Source: Sulfurospirillum oryzae
GTDB lineage: Bacteria; Campylobacterota; Campylobacteria; Campylobacterales; Sulfurospirillaceae
Assembly: GCF_025770725.1 (NCBI RefSeq)
Contig: NZ_JANZKZ010000001.1
Span: 837,532 to 901,531 of the forward strand
DNA: 64,000 nt
Direction: 5' to 3'
Shown: piece after piece, positions 1-8,437 of the stretch
Layout of the letters: each line of letters begins with the position of its first letter
How positions within the stretch are numbered: position 1 is the stretch's first letter
Made by a program: the position numbers and the translations under genes
Notes under the pieces: model-generated
What the model saw: the letters and a program-made list of their open reading frames with translations, nothing else
The model's database searches: none
What the model was told of the DNA's origin: nothing

Positions 1-132
1 GGTACATTGGCTTTTTCTAATGAAGCAGGTGAGGTAAGTGCCGAAGAATTACACCGAGCTTTTTTAGTCGCTCAGGCATTTGGATTTAGTCGCGTTTTAA
101 CACTTAATGAATGGATACCATTACTTCATTGA
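1..132 (+). CDS. C-terminal fragment of an unidentified protein
   Basis: Frame 1 is open from the window edge to a TGA at 130-132, giving 43 residues that end in NEWIPLLH. The composition is protein-like, with a helical stretch around SAEELHRAFLVAQAFGF, but it is too short to assign a family. It converges with aclA, and the hairpin just downstream lies between them. The start lies outside the window. Confidence 0.55.
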   Translation, partial: GTLAFSNEAGEVSAEELHRAFLVAQAFGFSRVLTLNEWIPLLH

Positions 133-133
133 C

Positions 134-166
134 AAAAACCTTGGAATAACATCTGTTTTTCCAAGG
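134..166 (-). terminator. Intrinsic terminator of the mdh-aclB-aclA unit
   Basis: CCTTGGAA (139-146) pairs with TTCCAAGG (159-166). Read on the minus strand the stem is followed by a run of T (complement of the A-run 134-138), 25 bases past the aclA stop. It may also serve the convergent partial gene. Confidence 0.7.
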
Positions 167-190
167 TCATTAGCTTACATACAGATACGT

Positions 191-2008
191 TTAAATCTCA
201 TCCGCCATGGCAACATTGTACAAAATGTCATCCGTTGGGTGACGGTACATTGGCATACCAAGGCGTTTTTCATCTAAAATATGCCCGATAAAGCCGATGG
301 AGCGCCCCACAACAAAGAGCGCATTGAGCGTTCCTGTCTCTATAAAGCCATCAATTTCATCTTCACTATAGCCTAAAGAACGCCACATATCGACCATCAA
401 AACACCGATGGTGCCATCGACATTTAAGATGAGGTTGTCTTTTTTAGACGTGGTTATCTTCTCAACTTCTAACGCAAACTCTAGCAAAGGAGTCTTTGGA
501 AAATGCGCTTTGGCGTACTGCTTTAACCCCGACACACGAAGATCTGGATTGCGTACCGACTTCACACGATGTCCAATGCCAGAGATGGTTTTTCCCTCTT
601 TTTTCATGTACTCCAAAAATTCATCAGGACTCATACCGTTATCGTTGGCGTATTTAAAATAGCGCGCCGCATCGTCTATCGCTCCACCAAAACGAGGTCC
701 AATGGTAACAAGTCCGCTGACCAGTGCGCTGATGACGTCTTTGCCCGCACGTGCGGTGACTTTGGCATTGTGCGCTCCCGAAACAGCAGGACCATGGTCT
801 GCAACGGTTTTGATGACAGTCTCAAGATAATCCGTCGCCCATTTAGGATAACGTTTTTTAAACCACAACAAGGAGATAACATCACCAATGCCAAAACCTG
901 TTTCAGGTGTTGCCACCGAACTGATAGGATACCCCGCATACGTCGCTTCATCGCCTCTATCGTCTGAAATCGTACAGATAAACTCTTTGCTACGACGTAC
1001 TTTGGGGATACTTCTCACCTCAGGCTCAACAATTTTTCCGATAATCCCCTTATCGCAAAGCTCGCTGTAAACCTTAGCAATGGTGTTTGGCAGTTCATTG
1101 AAACTTGAGGGCACGTAAATGCCAACTTCTGCCATGGCTTTGTTTTTGGCTCCTGCTGTTTCAGCGTTTGCATTGGCAGATGCGCCTGCATGACCAAACT
1201 GAACACCTGAGCTAAAGTACTTCGCAATCGTCCCTATACACCACGCGATGATGGGCTTTTTGATACGACCTGAACGTACCGCTTCAATGACTTTGTACTC
1301 TTCAAGTCCGCCCACTTCACCAAGTAATACCATGTATTTGACATCGGGATTATGCTCCATGCGAAGTAAGTTGTCGATAAATACAGAACCTACAAAACGG
1401 TCACCGCCTATGGCAATGCCCTCAGCGATACCGTCGGCGTTAATTGCGATAATATTGGCAAGTTCGTTAAAAAGCCCGCCTGAACGTGTCACAAGCCCGC
1501 ACGAACCCGCACGGTGAAGCTTGGAAGCGATGATATTTTCTATCGTGCCACCAATATTGGCGATTTTAAATCCGCCAGGTGCAATGCCTCCCACCGTCGC
1601 GGGACCTACGATAAGAACACCCGCATCACGCCCTGTTTGGTTCATCTTGCGTGCAAGTCGCTCAGGGATTCCCTCCGCGGTTACCATCACCATTTTGAAC
1701 TGTCCCGTGATGTCTATCGCTTCCATCGTGACATCATAGGCGGTACGAAACGAGGCAAAATTGAGCAGAACATCTGCTTTGGGAAAAGCAAGAGCCGCAT
1801 CTTTGGTGTTTCTAAAAATGGGCACCATAATCTCATCGGCGCCGTAAAAAAACTTTTCAAATTTGTTGCTTGATGTTGGTGCGACGATGGCAGCAACGGA
1901 AGGTTTGAGACGATTGATGGTATAGTCATAATCAAGCATACGCTGAATGGCACTGGTGTTGTTGTTCCAAAAAATGGCTTGCGTCTCTTTGGTAAATAAA
2001 GCGCTCAT
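191..2008 (-). CDS. aclA: ATP-citrate lyase large subunit (AclA)
   Basis: Catalytic subunit of ATP-citrate lyase, which cleaves citrate with ATP and CoA into acetyl-CoA and oxaloacetate; it is the signature enzyme of the reductive TCA cycle. The 605-residue protein has an N-terminal succinyl-CoA-synthetase-alpha-like part with the phosphorylated-histidine motif GHAGA (His about 273). The C-terminal half is citrate-synthase-like (GIGHRVKSVRNPDLRV, and GHILDEKRLGMPMYRHP near the end). The frame is open 50 codons further upstream, but that stretch lies inside aclB; the ATG at 2008 has an AGGAGAAG ribosome site and begins MSALFTKET. It lies 10 bases after aclB. Length fits the Chlorobium-type AclA (about 610). 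Confidence 0.95.
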   Translation of the reverse strand: MSALFTKETQAIFWNNNTSAIQRMLDYDYTINRLKPSVAAIVAPTSSNKFEKFFYGADEIMVPIFRNTKDAALAFPKADVLLNFASFRTAYDVTMEAIDITGQFKMVMVTAEGIPERLARKMNQTGRDAGVLIVGPATVGGIAPGGFKIANIGGTIENIIASKLHRAGSCGLVTRSGGLFNELANIIAINADGIAEGIAIGGDRFVGSVFIDNLLRMEHNPDVKYMVLLGEVGGLEEYKVIEAVRSGRIKKPIIAWCIGTIAKYFSSGVQFGHAGASANANAETAGAKNKAMAEVGIYVPSSFNELPNTIAKVYSELCDKGIIGKIVEPEVRSIPKVRRSKEFICTISDDRGDEATYAGYPISSVATPETGFGIGDVISLLWFKKRYPKWATDYLETVIKTVADHGPAVSGAHNAKVTARAGKDVISALVSGLVTIGPRFGGAIDDAARYFKYANDNGMSPDEFLEYMKKEGKTISGIGHRVKSVRNPDLRVSGLKQYAKAHFPKTPLLEFALEVEKITTSKKDNLILNVDGTIGVLMVDMWRSLGYSEDEIDGFIETGTLNALFVVGRSIGFIGHILDEKRLGMPMYRHPTDDILYNVAMADEI

Positions 2009-2018
2009 CTTCTTCTCC

Positions 2019-3335
2019 TTATTTTTCAAGTGCCATACGCACGATGTCGGTGACATGTGTTTGCGGGCCATACACTTCGATGTAAAGACCAAGACGATCG
2101 GCTGCTTCTTTAATATCTTTGAGACCTTTTTCATAGTTAGGTCCACCCCGACGCACATAAATGCGCGTTCCTACCGCTTTCATTTTGTCGGCGTACATTT
2201 CAAACGCTTGAATGATGCCCGTAAACGTTTTCGCCACATCCGTAAAGTTGGCAATCGCCCCTCCGATAATCAAAATCTTATCGCGTCCTTTCGGGTCTTT
2301 ATGGCGTGTCATCAGGTCTAAAACGGTTTGCGCATAAAAGCGGGTTTCATCGGTGGTTGGACCTCCAGAGTACTCGCCGTAATTCGCCAAATCACTCACA
2401 TTGCCGCTTAAATCGGCGATGGTGTCGGCATACACCACCGAAGCACCACCCCCTGCGACCATCGTCCAGATACGTCCCATCGGATTGAGAAGGGTCAGTT
2501 TCAAAGAAGCCCCCGACTTAGCGTCCGCTTCGGCGATGGCTTTCTCTTCTGCGGATTGGTCTTCCATGCCAAACGCTGTGGGAAACTCTGCCCCACACCA
2601 CGCATCTTTCATCATAAAACCTGCCGTGTCATCAAGGCGTGCTACAAGATCTAAAATGTGCATATCATTTCCCGTCATAACAATAGGATTTATCTCAAGA
2701 TAGGCAAAATTCATATCTCTGTAAAAGGCATAAAATTGCTCTGCAAAAGTGATAAAACGCTCTTTATTTTCAGCAGGAATTCCTAAAGGCACATTGGCAC
2801 GAATGAGATGCGAAATGCTCACGTCATCCATCATAATAGGAATAACGACCTCATTAACCTTTTTCTCCCAACCTTCTTCCACCTCCATGCCACCCTCAGC
2901 GGAGAGATACAACACATCGTCTTCTCCCACTGTTGTCGCGCTGATGTAGTACTCTTGGTCTTCTCGATGCGGGGTAAAAGGCTCAACGATAAAACGGTTC
3001 AACGTCCCTTTTTCACCGGAGAGCAAAATCGTTTTATACGAACTCTTCTCATCGATCCATTTTATTGCATCTTCCAAAGTCACATCGCCAGCTTGTTTTG
3101 TTTTGTATAAAACGAGATTGTTTTTACCCCGTTTACCAAAAAGCATGTCGGGCTTTGCCACGAGCGCCCTTTGCTTGAGCCATTCAAAACCGTGCTCATT
3201 TGCCTTAGCGCGCAACTCATCGCCACTGCTTACCGTTACTGATCTAAATCCATAGTGAAATCCGCTGAAATATTTTTCCCAATGTTTTGAAAAAATGGCT
3301 TTTCCATCGTACTCACGAATTGCTCTTTGTGCCAT
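2019..3335 (-). CDS. aclB: ATP-citrate lyase small subunit (AclB)
   Basis: ATP-grasp subunit of ATP-citrate lyase, homologous to succinyl-CoA synthetase beta and to the N-terminal part of eukaryotic ACLY. The 438-residue protein begins MAQRAIREYDGK. It contains FAYLEINPIVM and ARLDDTAGF in the ATP-grasp part, and the conserved GGAIANFTDVAKTFTGI near the C-terminus. ATG at 3335 has an AAGGAAG ribosome site. It lies between mdh and aclA on one strand, so the three reactions oxaloacetate-malate and citrate cleavage are encoded together. Subunit naming varies between organisms; this is the smaller, ATP-grasp subunit. Confidence 0.95.
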   Translation of the reverse strand: MAQRAIREYDGKAIFSKHWEKYFSGFHYGFRSVTVSSGDELRAKANEHGFEWLKQRALVAKPDMLFGKRGKNNLVLYKTKQAGDVTLEDAIKWIDEKSSYKTILLSGEKGTLNRFIVEPFTPHREDQEYYISATTVGEDDVLYLSAEGGMEVEEGWEKKVNEVVIPIMMDDVSISHLIRANVPLGIPAENKERFITFAEQFYAFYRDMNFAYLEINPIVMTGNDMHILDLVARLDDTAGFMMKDAWCGAEFPTAFGMEDQSAEEKAIAEADAKSGASLKLTLLNPMGRIWTMVAGGGASVVYADTIADLSGNVSDLANYGEYSGGPTTDETRFYAQTVLDLMTRHKDPKGRDKILIIGGAIANFTDVAKTFTGIIQAFEMYADKMKAVGTRIYVRRGGPNYEKGLKDIKEAADRLGLYIEVYGPQTHVTDIVRMALEK

Positions 3336-3395
3336 CTGTTACTTCCTTGTTTTACATGTATTAAAGTGTTTACAAAACTTTGGTGCTTTTACTTT

Positions 3396-4367
3396 TTATT
3401 TGGTGTCAAAAAAGTTATTTTTATTCAGTACGTCTATCAACTCTCGCACCGACCTGATAGATTCGGCAAAAAGTCTATCTTGCTCGGCGTCAAGGCTAGG
3501 GGCAAATACCTGCTCAACACCGCGAGCACCTAGCATGACAGGAACGCCACTGACAACATCATCGTACGCATATTCACCCTCTAGCATCACCGCGCACGGA
3601 TAGACAAGCTTTTTATCTTGCAAAATAGACTCCACCATCAGCGATGTTGCTTTGGCAGGTGCGTAGTAGGCAGAACCTGTTTGGAGGTAACGCACGATTT
3701 CAGCGCCACCATTTTTAGTTTTGGCAACAATTTCATTGATCTCATTCCAATCTAAAAAATCCGTTAAAGGAAGACCCGCTACGGTGGTAAAACGAGGTAG
3801 TGGTACCATCGTGTCACCATGCCCTCCAATCACCTGCGCTCTTACTTGTCCACCAAATTCTATTTTGTGTTTATTGTAAATGGCTTCTTGAATGTAATGC
3901 GCCATTCTGGCACTATCTAAAATACCTGACATCCCAACAATGCGACTTCTATCCCAGCCTGTCTCTTTGAGTGCCACATAGACCATAACATCTAAGGGAT
4001 TTGAAACAGGGATGATAATAGCGTTTGGCGAATACGTCTTTACATCTCTGACAACTTCTTTCATAATCTGCGCATTTTTCAAGAGCAAATCATTTCTATT
4101 CATCCCCGGAAGTCTTGGACTTCCCGCTGTAATGACGACCAAATCACAATCCGCTAATTGCTCAGGTGTTTGCGCAACCTTTACCAAAGTACTCATTCTT
4201 GCAGCTTGTGCTGATTGGCTCATATCTAAAGCCATTCCTTTCGCTCGCTCAACCTTGTGATCGCTAAGAATCACTTCGTGCGCCAATCCGCGCATAGCGA
4301 TTGAGTAGCCAACGGTTGAACCCACTTGTCCTACCCCAACGATGCCAACTCTTTTACTCTTTCCCAT
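3396..4367 (-). CDS. mdh: Malate dehydrogenase
   Basis: NAD-dependent interconversion of malate and oxaloacetate. The 323-residue protein has the Rossmann motif GVGQVGSTVG near residue 10 and Asp at the end of beta-2 (ILSDH), as in NAD users. The mobile loop SPRLPGMNR has Arg at the malate-selective position (lactate enzymes carry Gln there), and the catalytic His is in GGHGDTMVP. First gene of the probable mdh-aclB-aclA unit; 60 bases, including a TACATGTA palindrome, separate it from aclB. In a reductive TCA cycle it would turn the oxaloacetate released by citrate cleavage into malate. Confidence 0.95.
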   Translation of the reverse strand: MGKSKRVGIVGVGQVGSTVGYSIAMRGLAHEVILSDHKVERAKGMALDMSQSAQAARMSTLVKVAQTPEQLADCDLVVITAGSPRLPGMNRNDLLLKNAQIMKEVVRDVKTYSPNAIIIPVSNPLDVMVYVALKETGWDRSRIVGMSGILDSARMAHYIQEAIYNKHKIEFGGQVRAQVIGGHGDTMVPLPRFTTVAGLPLTDFLDWNEINEIVAKTKNGGAEIVRYLQTGSAYYAPAKATSLMVESILQDKKLVYPCAVMLEGEYAYDDVVSGVPVMLGARGVEQVFAPSLDAEQDRLFAESIRSVRELIDVLNKNNFFDTK

Positions 4368-4399
4368 GCTATGCCCTTTTGGTTTGATGTTTAATTTAA

Positions 4400-4476
4400 G
4401 AAGAATTTACACACTTAAATTCTTTCAAATTTTGTAATTATAGCATAATAGAAAATAAACGAGAAGAATTTACACA
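4400..4476. promoter_or_regulatory. Direct repeat in the mdh / flavoprotein divergent region
   Basis: The 14-mer GAAGAATTTACACA occurs at 4400-4413 and again at 4463-4476, 63 bases apart in the same orientation (six helical turns), flanking the minus-strand -10 at 4437-4442. Candidate paired operator for a response regulator controlling mdh-aclBA and/or the divergent flavoprotein gene. The regulator is not in the window. Confidence 0.5.
4437..4442 (-). promoter_or_regulatory. Candidate -10 of mdh-aclBA
   Basis: ATTATA on the plus strand reads TATAAT on the minus strand, about 70 bases before the mdh start. Campylobacterota sigma-70 promoters depend mostly on the -10, so no -35 is claimed. 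Confidence 0.5.
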
Positions 4477-4553
4477 TATTAAGATACTAAATGTAACTTA
4501 TTAGCCTTTTATGACGAATTTATTTTAAACTTTACAAATTTTGTCCTATTTGT

Positions 4554-4559
4554 TATAAT
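4554..4559 (+). promoter_or_regulatory. Candidate -10 of the flavoprotein gene
   Basis: TATAAT lies 38 bases upstream of the ATG at 4598 and is preceded by an AT-rich, T-phased stretch, as in Campylobacterota sigma-70 promoters. Confidence 0.6.
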
Positions 4560-4597
4560 AACATTGTGAGTATTTTTGAAACATAAAGGTGGAAGTC

Positions 4598-6166
4598 ATG
4601 AAATACGATGTTATTATCATTGGAAGTGGCATTGCTGGTATGAGAGCAGCGATCGAGGCGAAAGAGCTTGGTGCCAATGTGGTGATTATAACAAAATCTT
4701 CACCTTCGGCGAATAATTCTTTCATGGCAAAAGGTGGCATCAATGCTGCTTTTGGAAACATGGGAGATGCGGACAATATTTTTCAACATATTGCAGAAAC
4801 ACTCAAAAGCTCTGTTGATATTGGAAATGAAGAGTCCATTAGAATCTTTTGTGAACAAGCCCCTACTGCGGTGAGAGAACTCATAGGGTACGGTGTCGAA
4901 TTTACGAGACTTCCCAATGGCAAAATCGCACAGCGACCTTTTGGTGGTTCAAAATTTAAACGAACGGTTTACGCCGCCGATGAAACGGGACCTGCGATTA
5001 TGAAAGCCTTGTATGAGGTGATTAAAAATTATGAGATTGACATCATCAAAAATCACATGGCTATCAATTTAATGACGAAAAATAACATTATCTCAGGCGT
5101 TACACTTTTTGACGAAGAGACACAAAAAGTTGTTGTCTGCGAGGGCAAAAGCATCATTTTAGCGAGTGGTGGGTTTGGCTCTTTGTATAAAAACTACACA
5201 TCTAACGTCAAAGATGCCACGGGAGATGCCATCGCCATGGGACTTCGAGCAGGGCTTAAAGCGATGAACTTGGAGTTTGTCCAATTTCACCCTACAGGCT
5301 TAGAGGGTACCAACTTTCTTTTAAGTGAAGCCGCGCGTGCGGAGGGAGGAAAATTGGTGGATGAAAAGGGCGAATCGTTTGTCGATGAACTCAATACGAG
5401 AGATTTCGTAACACGCGCTATTTTTAAAGAGATGCAAAAAGGAAATAAAGTCTATTTGGATTTAAGAGACGTGCCCCAAGAGGTGATCGATACTAAGTTA
5501 ATTGGGATTAAAAAAAGGGTGCATACCTTGAAAAAATTAGACCCTAGCCATGATCTTATTCCTGTAACACCTGTTGCGCACTACACGATGGGTGGCATTG
5601 AGACTGATGTCATTGGTCGAACCAGCATTAAAGGTCTTTTTATTGTAGGGGAAGCTGGAGACAATGGAGTTAATGGCGCGAATCGTTTAGGAGGGAATTC
5701 GCTTAGTCAAGGTGCGGTATTTGGCAAAATTTCAGCCTATGAAGCCATTAAATTTGCCAATAAAATGAAAAAGTTTAATGGCGTGGACTATTATGACATC
5801 ACCAACGATATTGAGCTGGTTAACCGTTTAAAAAAATTAGCTGAACATATTGATACCAATGCCTTGCGAAATGAGATCGGGCAGATTATGTTTGAAAAAA
5901 TCGGCATTATACGCACAGAGTCTGACATGCAAGAGGCGTTAGAAAAATTTGAGGCTATGGAAAGGACATTGGAGAGCATTCAAAACGATAAATCTTCAAC
6001 GGTTAAAAGCATGTTAGAGCTTATCAATTCTCTTTTAGTCGCTAAAGCCGTCGCCAAATCTGCTTTGCTCAGAGAAGAGAGTAGGGGTTCTCACTTTAGG
6101 ATAGATTTTCCTGAAAAAGATAGAAAATTTAAGATTAACACGCTTATAGGTATAAAAGACTTGTAA
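4598..6166 (+). CDS. Soluble fumarate reductase / L-aspartate oxidase family flavoprotein
   Basis: FAD-binding protein of the succinate dehydrogenase/fumarate reductase/NadB superfamily, 522 residues. It has the dinucleotide motif IIGSGIAGMRAA near the N-terminus, substrate motifs QFHPTGLEG and HYTMGGIETD, and the FAD-contacting GANRLGGNSL. The FAD loop reads NNSFMAKGGI, without the His that anchors FAD covalently in SdhA/FrdA, so FAD is probably non-covalent, as in NadB. No iron-sulfur or membrane subunit gene adjoins it and there is no export signal. Position opposite mdh-aclBA suggests fumarate reduction in the reductive TCA cycle; NadB is the alternative. The frame opens at a GTG at 4589, but AAGGTGG at 4587-4593 is the ribosome site for the ATG at 4598. 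Confidence 0.75.
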   Translation: MKYDVIIIGSGIAGMRAAIEAKELGANVVIITKSSPSANNSFMAKGGINAAFGNMGDADNIFQHIAETLKSSVDIGNEESIRIFCEQAPTAVRELIGYGVEFTRLPNGKIAQRPFGGSKFKRTVYAADETGPAIMKALYEVIKNYEIDIIKNHMAINLMTKNNIISGVTLFDEETQKVVVCEGKSIILASGGFGSLYKNYTSNVKDATGDAIAMGLRAGLKAMNLEFVQFHPTGLEGTNFLLSEAARAEGGKLVDEKGESFVDELNTRDFVTRAIFKEMQKGNKVYLDLRDVPQEVIDTKLIGIKKRVHTLKKLDPSHDLIPVTPVAHYTMGGIETDVIGRTSIKGLFIVGEAGDNGVNGANRLGGNSLSQGAVFGKISAYEAIKFANKMKKFNGVDYYDITNDIELVNRLKKLAEHIDTNALRNEIGQIMFEKIGIIRTESDMQEALEKFEAMERTLESIQNDKSSTVKSMLELINSLLVAKAVAKSALLREESRGSHFRIDFPEKDRKFKINTLIGIKDL

Positions 6167-6177
6167 AATATTTTGGC

Positions 6178-6228
6178 TTGACTAATCGGTCAAATTTTGT
6201 TAGAATGTCACTTGACCAAACAGTCAAG
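6178..6228 (+). promoter_or_regulatory. Promoter overlapped by two TTGAC-N6-GTCAA operators
   Basis: TTGACT (6178-6183), 17 bases, then TAGAAT (6201-6206) forms a near-consensus promoter. The -35 is the left arm of the palindrome TTGAC-TAATCG-GTCAA (6178-6193). A second copy, TTGAC-CAAACA-GTCAA (6212-6227), follows the -10. This spacing of dyad arms suits a TetR-family dimer repressing the downstream gene. No such regulator gene is in the window. Confidence 0.75.
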
Positions 6229-6245
6229 CCATTAAGGAGGTTTTT

Positions 6246-6782
6246 ATGCCACTCATTAACACGATTAAACCAGAAGATGCAACAGGTGAGCTCGCCGAGC
6301 TTTATGGGAAAATACAAGCCATGAGAGGACGTGTCAGCAACTCTGCACAAATCTTTAGTGCTAGCCCTGAACTCATTAAACAGCAAATGGCGTTTATCGA
6401 ATACTACATGTTAAAGCAAAAAAGCCTTTCTATGGCACTTCTTGCCTGTATTCGTACACTCGTCTCCGATAAAAACGGTTGCCAATACTGTGTTGATTTT
6501 AACGCTTCTATGCTCATCAACATGATGCATTGGACACCCAAAGAGGTTGAAGCCATGCGTGCTAATCCAAACAATGCCAAACTGGATGCCAAAGAAAAAG
6601 CGATGCTTCTCTTTGTGCTTAAAGCTGTTCGCACCCCTCATGATGTAAACGCTTCAGACGTTCAAGCCTTGCGTGATCTTGGGTATGAAGATGGTGATAT
6701 TTTGGATGCAACAAACCACGGTGCGCGTATGTCTGCCATTGACATTATCTTTGACGCATTTAAAATCGAGAAAGATTTTTAG
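6246..6782 (+). CDS. Carboxymuconolactone decarboxylase (CMD/AhpD-like) family protein
   Basis: A 178-residue all-helical protein of the CMD family, many members of which are thiol-based peroxide or aldehyde detoxification proteins. It carries CQYC (Cys79/Cys82) in DKNGCQYCVDFNASML. AhpD-type enzymes have CxxCxxxH; here the His position is Asn86, so the classical proton relay is altered. ATG at 6246 has a strong AAGGAGG site. It is a single gene behind a tightly operated promoter, so inducible expression in response to a small ligand or stress is likely. The substrate is unknown. Confidence 0.8.
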   Translation: MPLINTIKPEDATGELAELYGKIQAMRGRVSNSAQIFSASPELIKQQMAFIEYYMLKQKSLSMALLACIRTLVSDKNGCQYCVDFNASMLINMMHWTPKEVEAMRANPNNAKLDAKEKAMLLFVLKAVRTPHDVNASDVQALRDLGYEDGDILDATNHGARMSAIDIIFDAFKIEKDF

Positions 6783-6790
6783 CCACCGCT

Positions 6791-6842
6791 GCCTTAAAAG
6801 TAAATAGGAAATTAGTGTATAATTTCTTAATTCTTTTAAGGC
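6791..6842. repeat. Inverted repeat flanking the transporter promoter
   Basis: GCCTTAAAAG (6791-6800) and CTTTTAAGGC (6833-6842) form a perfect 10-base inverted repeat on both sides of a TATAAT at 6818-6823. It could be a terminator-like hairpin for the upstream gene or a looped operator. The right arm ends 10 bases before the next ATG. Confidence 0.5.
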
Positions 6843-6852
6843 ACTATTTTTT

Positions 6853-8436
6853 ATGATAAATAACGAAATTTTTTACCTCTTTGCCATCATCTCCGTTGGC
6901 TATATCCTAGGCAATATCAAAATCAGAGGCTTTTCACTTGATGTGACAGCAATGCTCATTGTAGCGTTGATTGCAGGGCATTTTGGTATGGTTATTTCTG
7001 ACGCATTTCAATACTTTGGACTGGCGATTTTTATCTATGCTGTTGGGCTACAATCAGGTCCAGGTTTCTTTGACACCATTAAGCATGAAGGACTTAAACT
7101 CAATCTCATTGCCACAGCACTTTTGGTACTCCTTTTTATCATCATCTTTGGCTTTGGTTACTTTTTTGATCTTCCTAAGACTATTATCGATGGTATCTTT
7201 ACAGGAGCCCTTACTTCTGTCCCAGCCCTTGCGGCAGCATTGGAAATCAAGCATACCCCAACCACTTCGGTTATCTTCGGTCTTGTGTACCCTTTTGGCA
7301 TTGTGGCAACCGTTCTTTTTATTCGCGTACTTCCGGTACTTTTTCGTGTCGACTTGCAAAAAGAGGTTGAAGAGTATGAATCAAGCCAAAAAGTACGTTT
7401 TCCAGACATTCATACACGAAATTTTCGCATTACCAATGAAAACTTTAGAAATACCGAGATCAAAAAATCCAAAATCGAAAGTATGACCTCTACGGTCATT
7501 GAGCGTATGACCTCTGATGGTGCGGTTGATCACACAACAGAAGACGTTTCTCTAAGCTTTGGCGATGTCATCAGGGTTGCAGGAACCGATGAACAACTTG
7601 CCAATCTTAGCATTGTATTAGGTCAAGAGATTGGTGAAGATCACGAGTTCCAAGACAATATGATCGTCCTACGACTACTCACAACATCTAAAGAGATTGT
7701 GGGTAAAAAGATCGGTATGATTAAAGAACTCAAATCCCTTCGTGCCGTTATTACCAAAGTACGACGTGCGGGTATCGATATTCCAGCGTATCCAAGCCTT
7801 ACATTGCGACTGGGCGATAAACTCTATGTTGTTGCGCCCGATGCGTATGGTGAAAAAGTAACGAAACTCATTGGTAATGACCTTTTAAAATACCCAGCCG
7901 CAGACTTCTTGCCGATCTCCTTAGGTGTTGTTTTTGGTATTTTATTGGGAAGTATCCCTTTTTATATCCCTGGTGTTGGAGCTATCAAACTAAGCTTCGT
8001 TGGCGGTATTTTGATTACCGCGTTGGTGCTTGGACGACTTGGACGTGTTGGACCCATCGTTTGGAACCTTTCACCGCACTCAACTACGCTTTTAAAAACA
8101 CTTGGTCAGCTCATCTTTATTGCAACGCTTGGAACGAATGCAGGCAAATATCTTGTCGAATCGTTAGAGAACAACGGCTTCTTACCCATCATTTTAGCAC
8201 TGGGTGCGCTTATCGTTTCATTGGGCATTATTACCTTTACATGTAGAAAAATTTTGAAGATGAATTTCCTCGATATTTTAGGTCTCCTTTCAGGCGCTAT
8301 GACCTCTACGCCTTCTCTTACGATGGCAAACAACATGACCAAAACTGACTACCCTTCCATTGCGTATGCAGCAGTTTATCCATTGGGATTGGTACTTGTC
8401 ATCGTTCTAGCACAACTGGGTATGAAGATCATGTAA
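6853..8436 (+). CDS. AspT/YidE-type transporter with TrkA-C domains
   Basis: 527-residue inner-membrane protein of the aspartate:alanine exchanger (AAE) family. Two hydrophobic halves (about residues 1-165 and 355-527, roughly five helices each) flank a cytosolic loop of about 190 residues. The loop holds two RCK_C/TrkA-C-like domains (around VSLSFGDVIRVAGTDEQL and LTLRLGDKLYVVAPD). The family-typical GLQSGPGFF and GALTSVPALAAALE (first half) are mirrored by GTNAGKYL and GAMTSTPSLTMA (second half). The substrate cannot be read from the sequence; family members exchange aspartate and alanine or succinate. A promoter -10 lies at 6818-6823. Confidence 0.85.
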   Translation: MINNEIFYLFAIISVGYILGNIKIRGFSLDVTAMLIVALIAGHFGMVISDAFQYFGLAIFIYAVGLQSGPGFFDTIKHEGLKLNLIATALLVLLFIIIFGFGYFFDLPKTIIDGIFTGALTSVPALAAALEIKHTPTTSVIFGLVYPFGIVATVLFIRVLPVLFRVDLQKEVEEYESSQKVRFPDIHTRNFRITNENFRNTEIKKSKIESMTSTVIERMTSDGAVDHTTEDVSLSFGDVIRVAGTDEQLANLSIVLGQEIGEDHEFQDNMIVLRLLTTSKEIVGKKIGMIKELKSLRAVITKVRRAGIDIPAYPSLTLRLGDKLYVVAPDAYGEKVTKLIGNDLLKYPAADFLPISLGVVFGILLGSIPFYIPGVGAIKLSFVGGILITALVLGRLGRVGPIVWNLSPHSTTLLKTLGQLIFIATLGTNAGKYLVESLENNGFLPIILALGALIVSLGIITFTCRKILKMNFLDILGLLSGAMTSTPSLTMANNMTKTDYPSIAYAAVYPLGLVLVIVLAQLGMKIM

Positions 8437-8437
8437 C

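Noticed and set aside
2009..2158. Longer aclA beginning at 2158
   Set aside because: The extra 50 codons lie inside aclB in another frame and are unlike AclA; ATG 2008 has its own ribosome site.
4589..4597. GTG at 4589 as start of the flavoprotein gene
   Set aside because: It overlaps the AAGGTGG ribosome site that is correctly spaced for the ATG at 4598.
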